Both the position numbers and the translations under genes were made by a program. From Pseudomonadota bacterium (GTDB taxonomy: Bacteria; Pseudomonadota; Gammaproteobacteria; Burkholderiales; Burkholderiaceae_C), in assembly GCA_023396625.1 (NCBI GenBank), contig JAEWVY010000098.1, forward strand, positions 1-5,421: a stretch of 5,421 bases of DNA. Direction: 5' to 3'. Of the stretch, positions 1 through 5,421 are shown piece after piece; the stretch's first letter is position 1, and each line of letters opens with the position of its first letter. The notes beneath the pieces were generated by a model that saw only the letters and a program-made list of their open reading frames with translations, had not been told where the DNA came from and searched no databases.

Positions 1-791
1 GGGTAGGGGATATCGGTGTCCAGCGCCAGATCGGGTGTCTGGGCTTGCACGCTGCGCCGCACGGCGTGGCTGTAGAGGCTGGCGCTGGTCATGTGGCCGA
101 TGCGCACCGGGGTGCGCTCACGGGCGCACACGCCGATCACGCCCCGCCCCATGTCGACTTCGGAGCCTACGCCGGACACCGCGTAGCCCATGCTGGCGAC
201 CGTGTACAGGCGGGCGCCCGCCGCGTCGAGCATCAAGACCATGGCATGCGCGACCCCGAGCGACTGGCGCAGGTTCGCCAGCACGCTGTCCAGCAGCGCC
301 TCCAGCGACGCGCAGCGCGCCAGCGATTCGCTGCACTGGCGCACGGCGGACAGCAATCCGCAGCGGGGCGCCGGGGCTGGCAGGGGCTGCCCCGGCACAG
401 ACTCGATGCCTTCCACCTCGTACACATCCGACCCCAGCAACCGGAATACGTCGGCCATGCCCACATGCGAGGCTATGCCGGCCAGCTGCGCCTTCATGCT
501 TTCGAACAGCGGGCCATGGGTCTCGGTGCGGAGGTAGCGGATCCGCAGCCGATAGAAAGCCGCTGTCACCGGATGCAGCAGCAGCAGCGTGCCCCGCGGG
601 TTGACCAGGATGTTCTGGCGCGTCTTGTTGAAGAACTGGAACGACAGGGCGACGTGCCCTGGGTCCACGTAGACCACCTGGGTCAAATAGGCGACGTTGG
701 GCGTCCCGTCGGCGGCGCAGGTGGCGATGGCGGCGGGAATGGCGCCCTCCAGGCAAGCCCGGATCGCATCGAGCGTGATGGGGGCCGTCAC
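1..791 (-). CDS. FMN-binding split-barrel (PNPOx-like) protein fused to a GAF domain, C-terminus beyond the window
   Basis: The gene starts at a GTG (789-791) and runs off the left edge, leaving 263 complete codons with no stop. Residues about 5-130 resemble the pyridoxamine 5'-phosphate oxidase-like split barrel, with the stretches AAIATCAADGTPNVAYLTQV (21-40) and FFNKTRQNILVNPRG (53-67). Residues about 145-263 look like a GAF ligand-sensing domain, including DMGRGVIGVCARERTPVRIG (213-232). Six cysteines are visible (13, 25, 144, 153, 160, 222). The GTG is chosen because it overlaps the upstream stop as GTGA and because the first in-frame ATG lies only at residue 99, inside the domain. That overlap suggests translational coupling with the neighbouring split-barrel gene. 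By family knowledge the barrel may bind FMN, F420 or haem and the GAF domain a small ligand, so a cytoplasmic sensor or regulator is likely. The output domain, if any, is outside the window. The domain calls are fairly firm; the function is not known. Confidence 0.8.
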   Translation of the reverse strand, partial: MTAPITLDAIRACLEGAIPAAIATCAADGTPNVAYLTQVVYVDPGHVALSFQFFNKTRQNILVNPRGTLLLLHPVTAAFYRLRIRYLRTETHGPLFESMKAQLAGIASHVGMADVFRLLGSDVYEVEGIESVPGQPLPAPAPRCGLLSAVRQCSESLARCASLEALLDSVLANLRQSLGVAHAMVLMLDAAGARLYTVASMGYAVSGVGSEVDMGRGVIGVCARERTPVRIGHMTSASLYSHAVRRSVQAQTPDLALDTDIPY

Positions 792-1294
792 GCCGCGGCC
801 CCGCCGTGTCCCAGGTGGGCTCCAGCCTTCGGCCCGGGTGTCTGGTCGAAGGCGGCCTCGGGTGCGAAGCTCACGGCGACCAGATCGTCCAGGTCGTAGG
901 CGAGCATCGCCGCGGCATAGGCTGGCGGCAACCCGACGGCGCCGATGGCCTGCGTCATGGCGGCCAGGTAGCGGTTCAGCACCGGAATGTCGGGCTGCCC
1001 GGCGTCACGCAGCCGTGCCCGCGTCGCCTTGACCTGCACCGTGCGGTGCGATGAAGGCTCGCTGAACATGACCGAGACGCGACCGGTGGAGGCGATGTCC
1101 GCCAGCAGCTGGCGTGACTGCGAGCGAGCGAGATAGACCGTGACCGTGGCGCCGTCCGCGGTGATGGCGCTGCCGACGGCGCGCATGACACTGGGTCGAT
1201 GTGCCAGGTCACGCGAGCAGACGATGGCCGAGACGCCCTGGTCGATCAACGCGACATGAGCGGGGGGCAGCAACGGGGCGGAATCGGCGCGCAC
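788..1294 (-). CDS. Pyridoxamine 5'-phosphate oxidase superfamily protein (small FMN-binding split barrel)
   Basis: This 168-residue soluble protein has no signal peptide or membrane segment. The N-terminal pattern LLPPAHVALIDQGVSAIVCS (8-27), then SRDLAHRPSVMRAVG (27-41) and VTVYLARSQSRQLLADI (51-67), is typical of the stand-alone split barrels annotated as PNPOx-family proteins. The tail beyond about residue 150 is rich in Gly, Ala and His and looks disordered. Real pyridoxamine-phosphate oxidase (PdxH) is longer and has other motifs, so a vitamin B6 role is unlikely; flavin or haem binding is a family-level inference. The GTG at 1292-1294 is the only usual start codon between the in-frame TAG (1304-1306) and the conserved domain; it has no clear Shine-Dalgarno. 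The stop overlaps the GTG of the next gene by four bases, and the gene starts 59 bases after the permease stop, so it may belong to the transporter operon or have its own promoter. Substrate and partner are not known. Confidence 0.8.
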   Translation of the reverse strand: MRADSAPLLPPAHVALIDQGVSAIVCSRDLAHRPSVMRAVGSAITADGATVTVYLARSQSRQLLADIASTGRVSVMFSEPSSHRTVQVKATRARLRDAGQPDIPVLNRYLAAMTQAIGAVGLPPAYAAAMLAYDLDDLVAVSFAPEAAFDQTPGPKAGAHLGHGGAAA

Positions 1295-1306
1295 GGAAGC
1301 ACTCTA
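1295..1306 (-). promoter_or_regulatory. Possible -10 element for a leaderless transcript of the split-barrel gene
   Basis: On the minus strand the bases just upstream of the GTG start read TAGAGT, then six bases, then GTG. TAGAGT matches four of six positions of the TATAAT consensus, and its distance would place the transcript start at or next to the start codon, as in leaderless genes. No Shine-Dalgarno is seen and no good -35 is present, so this is a weak proposal. The rest of the gap (1307-1353) shows no terminator hairpin. Confidence 0.2.
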
Positions 1307-1353
1307 GCGGGAAAATGGTGTGGCTGCAGGGCGGTGGGGGAGCAGTCGCGGGT

Positions 1354-2196
1354 TTATCCCCGGAACCGTTTGCGGGTGAGGGCCAGCGCCAGCCAGAACG
1401 CGCCGATGGCGAAACCGGCCAGCACCAACCCGTGGCGCAGCGGATGCGCCGGCCACCGGTCCATGAACATCGGGCGCACCAGTTCGACCGCGGCCGAAAG
1501 GGGCAGCCATTCCGCGACGGCGCGGACCAGGGGCGGCAGCTGTTCGCGCGGGAAGAAGATGCCGGAGAGGAACATCATCGGCGTCAGGAACAGCGTGAAA
1601 TAGTAGGAGAAGAAATCGTAGCCCTTGGCCAGCGCGTTGAAGATCAGCGCGATGCAGCTGAAGGTGATGCCCGCGCCCAGCAGGACCGGCCAGGCCACGA
1701 GCAGCTTGGGGCTGTGGCTGATGCCCAGCGCCAGCATCACGAGGAGGATGGCCGTGACCGTGAACAGCGCCTTGAACGCCGCCCAGAGCATTTCGGCCAG
1801 CACCACGTCGTCCAGGCGCACCGGCGCGTTCAGGATGCCGTCCCAGGTCTTTTGCACATGCATGCGCGAGAAGGCCGAATACAGCGCCTCGAAGCTGGCG
1901 GCGTTCATGGCGCTCATGCAGATGCTGCCACTGGCCAGGAACAGGATGTAGGGCACCTGCTGCCCATCGTGCTGGACCTGACCCACCAGCGCGCCCAGCC
2001 CGTAGCCGAAGGCCACCAGCCACATCAGCGGCTCGGCGATGTTGGCCATCAGGCTGGGCAGGGCCAGCTTGCGCCAGACCAGCAGGTTGCGCAGGAACAC
2101 GGGCCACCAGCGCAGGGAAAGTTCCGGAGGGCGCCAGGGCGACGGCGCCGCGGATGCGGTGGTCGTGGCCACGAGGGGAGCGGGGGTCGATGCCAT
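1354..2196 (-). CDS. nodJ: NodJ-like ABC-2 type transporter permease
   Basis: This 280-residue integral membrane protein is the permease of an ABC-2 type exporter. It has about six hydrophobic segments (roughly residues 51-70, 82-102, 134-158, 166-189, 198-216, 256-274). It fits NodJ: a cytoplasmic N-terminus with a WRKLALPSLMANIAEPLMWL stretch (41-60), the FEALYSAF segment (102-109), VQKTWDGILNAPV (114-126), the FFSYYFTLFLTPMMFLSGIF segment (195-214) and the FP-x-E-x-LP turn (215-221). The first 22 or so residues are a low-complexity Ala/Thr/Pro extension. The ATG at 2194-2196 is chosen because it lies one base after the ATPase stop and has a strong Shine-Dalgarno; an in-frame extension to 2319 would only read through the end of the ATPase gene. 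In rhizobia NodIJ exports lipochitin oligosaccharide, but homologues occur widely in non-nodulating betaproteobacteria, so the substrate here is unknown. DrrB-type permeases are the main alternative label. Confidence 0.92.
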   Translation of the reverse strand: MASTPAPLVATTTASAAPSPWRPPELSLRWWPVFLRNLLVWRKLALPSLMANIAEPLMWLVAFGYGLGALVGQVQHDGQQVPYILFLASGSICMSAMNAASFEALYSAFSRMHVQKTWDGILNAPVRLDDVVLAEMLWAAFKALFTVTAILLVMLALGISHSPKLLVAWPVLLGAGITFSCIALIFNALAKGYDFFSYYFTLFLTPMMFLSGIFFPREQLPPLVRAVAEWLPLSAAVELVRPMFMDRWPAHPLRHGLVLAGFAIGAFWLALALTRKRFRG

Positions 2197-2197
2197 G

Positions 2198-3136
<939 letters not shown>

Positions 3137-3184
3137 GCTGTCGATTGTGCATGGTCGCTGCGATGCTGGTTCCGCAGCGGATTC

Positions 3185-3211
3185 TTGACGGGGGAAAGCA
3201 CCCTCTATAAA
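3185..3211 (+). promoter_or_regulatory. Sigma70-like promoter for the gentisate dioxygenase gene
   Basis: TTGACG (3185-3190) matches five of six bases of the -35 consensus. TATAAA (3206-3211) matches five of six of the -10 consensus, with a short 15-base spacer; the overlapping TAAAGT (3208-3213) gives a 17-base spacer with a poorer match. Transcription would start near 3217-3221, leaving a leader of about 60 bases before the ATG at 3281. The short spacer suggests a promoter that needs an activator or is tuned by the adjacent palindrome. Confidence 0.5.
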
Positions 3212-3212
3212 G

Positions 3213-3224
3213 TATGCATGCATA
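3213..3224. promoter_or_regulatory. 12-base perfect palindrome, candidate operator
   Basis: TATGCATGCATA is identical to its own reverse complement over 12 bases and cannot be extended outward. It begins right after the proposed -10 box and covers the predicted transcription start of the dioxygenase gene, a position typical of repressor operators. MarR-, GntR- and IclR-type regulators of aromatic catabolism bind such symmetric sites, but no regulator gene is in the window, so the binding protein is unknown. Confidence 0.4.
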
Positions 3225-3270
3225 TCAATTACAGCAACCCGGTCCACCGACCCGAGGGTGGGCGCGCAAC

Positions 3271-3275
3271 GGAGA
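3271..3275 (+). promoter_or_regulatory. Shine-Dalgarno of gentisate 1,2-dioxygenase
   Basis: GGAGA lies five bases before the ATG at 3281. It selects this start over the long in-frame open stretch upstream, which is only the antisense of the ATPase gene. Confidence 0.7.
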
Positions 3276-3280
3276 CACCG

Positions 3281-4336
3281 ATGAATGCCCCGAACCACGC
3301 CGCGCAACTGGGCCGTCTCGACGAGCTGCCCGCGGACTACCTGGCCGCGCTCGCTCCCCTGTCGCTGGCGCCGTTGTGGCCGCAGCTGCGCGGCCTGCTG
3401 CCCCGGGGCCGGCCCGCCCGGCAGACCATGCCGCACGTCTGGGCCTATCGGGACGTGCGGCCGCACCTGCTGCGTGCCGGCGAACTGACCCCCATCGAGA
3501 AGGCCGAGCGGCGGGTGCTTGTGCTGTGCAATCCCGGCCATGGTCTGGACAGGCTGGTGGCGACTCCGACCATCTATGTCGGGCTGCAGCTGATTCTGCC
3601 CGGCGAAGTGGCGCCCAACCATCGGCACACGCCGACCGCGGTACGTTTCGTGGTCGAGGGGCGGGGCGGCTTCACCACGGTGGATGGTGAGAAATGCCCG
3701 ATGGAAAAGGGCGACCTGATCCTCACACCCGCCGGTCTCTGGCACGAACATGGGCACGAGGGGACGGGCCCGGTCGTCTGGCTGGACGCCCTCGACTTGC
3801 CGATGATCTACGCGATGGAGGCGTCCTACGCCGTCGAAGGCCCGCCGCAACAGCCCCGGCCCGTGGCGGATGCGTCGCAGAATCGCTACCGCCGCGCCGG
3901 ACTGGTGCCCTATGGGTCGCTTGGCCGGCCATCCCGCCCGGCGTATCCCCAAATCCGCTATCCGTGGAAGGAGGTGCGTGAGGCGCTCCTGGCGCTGGCC
4001 ACGGTCACGGCTGCGGGTGAGCCCGTGCAGCTGGCCTACGTGAACCCGGAAACTGGCGCCCCCTGCCTGCCGACGCTGGGCTTTTCCGCGCAACTGCTGC
4101 GCCAGGGGCAGGAACTGACGCCCCGCCGCCGCTCGGCCAGTTCGGTGATGCATGTCATCGAGGGTCGCGGCGAATCGCTGATCGACGGCGTGACACTGTC
4201 CTGGTCCGAGGGCGACACGCTGGCCGTGCCGACCCACGCGAGCGTGACGCACCGGGCCCTCGCCGCGGATGCCTGGCTGTTTCACGTCGATGACGCGCCG
4301 ATGCAGCGTGCCCTGGGGTTCTACGAGGATTTCTGA
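3281..4336 (+). CDS. gtdA: Gentisate 1,2-dioxygenase
   Basis: This 351-residue cytoplasmic bicupin enzyme would use Fe(II) and O2 to cleave gentisate (2,5-dihydroxybenzoate) between the carboxyl- and hydroxyl-bearing carbons, giving maleylpyruvate. The N-terminal cupin holds the diagnostic stretch APNHRHTPTAVRFVVEG (111-127). Its H114 and H116 are the likely iron ligands, and H155 in LWHEHGH (153-159) is the likely third, 39 residues later, as in known gentisate and salicylate dioxygenases. The second cupin is seen around SSVMHVIEGRGESLIDG (287-303) and WSEGDTLAVPTHASVTHRA (308-326). Length fits the family (about 340-380). The start is set by the Shine-Dalgarno and the typical N-terminus. It is the first gene of the plus-strand block, 77 bases before a hydroxylase that would make its substrate. 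Salicylate, 5-nitrosalicylate and 1-hydroxy-2-naphthoate dioxygenases share the fold, but the neighbouring gene favours gentisate. The symbol is one of several in use (nagI, mhbD, xlnE). Confidence 0.93.
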   Translation: MNAPNHAAQLGRLDELPADYLAALAPLSLAPLWPQLRGLLPRGRPARQTMPHVWAYRDVRPHLLRAGELTPIEKAERRVLVLCNPGHGLDRLVATPTIYVGLQLILPGEVAPNHRHTPTAVRFVVEGRGGFTTVDGEKCPMEKGDLILTPAGLWHEHGHEGTGPVVWLDALDLPMIYAMEASYAVEGPPQQPRPVADASQNRYRRAGLVPYGSLGRPSRPAYPQIRYPWKEVREALLALATVTAAGEPVQLAYVNPETGAPCLPTLGFSAQLLRQGQELTPRRRSASSVMHVIEGRGESLIDGVTLSWSEGDTLAVPTHASVTHRALAADAWLFHVDDAPMQRALGFYEDF

Positions 4337-4403
4337 ACCGTGCCCAGGCTCGCCCGGATCGTGACGGCGCGAAGCAGGCGTCTTGTTCCCCATCAACCCG
4401 GCA

Positions 4404-4408
4404 GGGAG
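4404..4408 (+). promoter_or_regulatory. Shine-Dalgarno of the aromatic hydroxylase gene
   Basis: GGGAG lies five bases before the ATG at 4414 and fixes that start. The rest of the 77-base gap after the dioxygenase stop (4337-4413) shows neither a terminator hairpin nor a convincing promoter, which fits co-transcription. Confidence 0.65.
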
Positions 4409-4413
4409 TCGAC

Positions 4414-5421
4414 ATGAGCAGCGAAACCCATTTCATCGTCATCGGCGGCGGCATCGGCGGTCTGGCGACGGCCCTGGCCCTGGCCCAGATCGGCATTCGC
4501 GTCACGGTGCTGGAGCAGGCTGCCCAGATCGGCGAGATCGGCGCGGGCATCCAACTCGGCCCCAACGCCTTTGCCGCGCTCGACGCGCTGGGAGTCGGCG
4601 AGAACGCTCGCCGGCGCGCCGTGTTTACCGATGAACTGACCATGATGGACGCGGTCGACGGCTCGGTCGTCGGCAGCTTCCCGGTGGGCGAGGCGTTCCG
4701 GGTGCGCTTTGGCAACCCGTACGCGGTGATCCACCGTGCCGACATCCATACCGCCATCCTGGAAGGGGTGCAGGCGTTACCGCGCGTCCGCTTTCAGACG
4801 TCCGTCCGCATCGAGCGCGTGATGCAGGAGGGCGATGCGGTGACCGCGGTCGATACGCAGGGCCACGCGTTCACGGCCGACGCGCTGGTGGCCGCCGACG
4901 GTGTGCGCTCGGTAGTGCGCGAGGCACTGTACGGGGATCCGCCCCGAGTGTCGGGCCACGTGGTCTATCGCGCCGTGGTGCCGGTCGCGGACATGCCCGC
5001 CGACTTGCGCATCAACGCGCCCGTGCTCTGGGCCGGGCCGAACTGTCATCTGGTGCACTATCCGCTGCGGGGTGGCCGGGAGTACAACCTGGTGGTCACC
5101 TTCCACAGCCGCCAGCAGGAAACCTGGAGCGTGACCGATGGCAGCAAGGACGAGGTGCTGTCGTATTTCCAGGGCATCTGTCCGCGGGCGCGCCAGCTGC
5201 TCGACTGCCCGCGCAGCTGGCGGCGCTGGGCCACGGCCGACCGCAATCCGATCGACCGCTGGAGCCAGGGCCGCATCACCCTGCTCGGTGACGCCGCGCA
5301 CGGCATGCTGCAGTACCTCGCGCAAGGTGCCTGCATGGCCATGGAGGACGCCGTGACGCTGGCCGAAGCGCTGAAGGCGTGCCGACAGGGAACGCACTGG
5401 AGCATCGAAGCAGCATTTCGC
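4414..5421 (+). CDS. FAD-dependent aromatic hydroxylase, probably 3-hydroxybenzoate 6-hydroxylase, C-terminus beyond the window
   Basis: 336 codons are present, cut by the right edge; the family is about 400 residues long. It is a class A flavoprotein monooxygenase expected to use NAD(P)H and O2 to hydroxylate 3-hydroxybenzoate para to its hydroxyl group, giving gentisate. Visible motifs are the FAD-binding GGGIGG (11-16) in an N-terminal Rossmann strand, E34 at the end of its second strand, the DG motif ALVAADGVRSVVR (157-169), and the GD motif LLGDAAHGM (290-298) followed by LQYLAQGACMAMEDAV (299-314). The last stretch is typical of 3-hydroxybenzoate 6-hydroxylase and related salicylate hydroxylases. 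H212, Y216 and Q300 are one position off His213, Tyr217 and Gln301, which I recall as active-site residues of the Rhodococcus jostii RHA1 enzyme. Its place directly after a gentisate dioxygenase supports the assignment. Known gene names include mhbM, xlnD and nagX; I leave the symbol blank. Salicylate hydroxylase is the main alternative. Confidence 0.87.
   Translation, partial: MSSETHFIVIGGGIGGLATALALAQIGIRVTVLEQAAQIGEIGAGIQLGPNAFAALDALGVGENARRRAVFTDELTMMDAVDGSVVGSFPVGEAFRVRFGNPYAVIHRADIHTAILEGVQALPRVRFQTSVRIERVMQEGDAVTAVDTQGHAFTADALVAADGVRSVVREALYGDPPRVSGHVVYRAVVPVADMPADLRINAPVLWAGPNCHLVHYPLRGGREYNLVVTFHSRQQETWSVTDGSKDEVLSYFQGICPRARQLLDCPRSWRRWATADRNPIDRWSQGRITLLGDAAHGMLQYLAQGACMAMEDAVTLAEALKACRQGTHWSIEAAFR

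Larger units (their letters stand above)
3137..3280. promoter_or_regulatory. Divergent intergenic control region between the transporter and gentisate genes
   Basis: These 144 bases separate the divergent start codons at 3136 and 3281. The core (about 3181-3235) is clearly richer in A and T than the rest of the window and holds the promoter and palindrome listed separately. On the minus strand, TTGCTG (complement of 3232-3237), a 17-base gap and TACTTT make a poor promoter for the ATPase gene that would also span the palindrome. Both directions could therefore be controlled from one site. This is inference from layout. Confidence 0.55.

Noticed and set aside
575..588. A short GCA/CAG trinucleotide run
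   Set aside because: It encodes consecutive leucines (69-72) in the split-barrel domain, and such short runs are common in GC-rich genes. No sign of phase variation.
3240..3249. A short inverted repeat (CGGT, two bases, ACCG) in the dioxygenase leader
   Set aside because: Four-base arms are expected by chance in DNA of this composition, and no U-run follows, so neither an operator nor a terminator can be supported.
3137..4396. A long minus-strand open frame extending the NodI-like ATPase upstream across the dioxygenase gene
   Set aside because: The extension is the antisense of the dioxygenase gene and would cross the promoter region. The ATPase has a normal family N-terminus at 3136.
4155..5405. 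Several minus-strand open frames opposite the hydroxylase gene
   Set aside because: They are the expected antisense frames of GC-rich coding DNA and show no recognisable domains.

Overview
The window is GC-rich, densely coding DNA. Gene style and content point to a betaproteobacterium of the Burkholderiales (Bordetella/Achromobacter/Burkholderia-like); this is inferred from protein resemblance only. It holds six protein genes in two divergent blocks that share one short intergenic control region (3137-3280). I see no RNA genes, insertion sequences, CRISPR arrays or long repeats.

Left block, minus strand, read from right to left: a NodI-type ABC transporter ATPase (3136-2198), its NodJ-type membrane permease (2196-1354, one base after the ATPase stop), a small FMN-split-barrel protein of the pyridoxamine 5'-phosphate oxidase superfamily (1294-788), and a second split-barrel protein fused to a GAF sensor domain (791 to the left edge, incomplete). 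The last two overlap by four bases (GTGA). The ATPase and permease form one transporter. The other two look like a flavin- or ligand-binding sensory pair, either the tail of the same operon or an operon of their own.

Right block, plus strand: a gentisate 1,2-dioxygenase (3281-4336), then an FAD-dependent aromatic hydroxylase that best fits 3-hydroxybenzoate 6-hydroxylase (4414 to the right edge, C-terminus cut off). Together they would convert 3-hydroxybenzoate to gentisate and open the gentisate ring to maleylpyruvate. The remaining steps (maleylpyruvate isomerase, fumarylpyruvate hydrolase) are not in the window and may lie to the right.

The divergent intergenic region is a small AT-rich island with a sigma70-like promoter facing the catabolic genes. 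A perfect 12-base palindrome sits at the predicted transcription start, a likely operator. No regulator gene is present in the window. Nothing here is clearly a new system. The most open questions are the split-barrel/GAF pair and whether the NodIJ-like exporter has a role in aromatic-acid metabolism.
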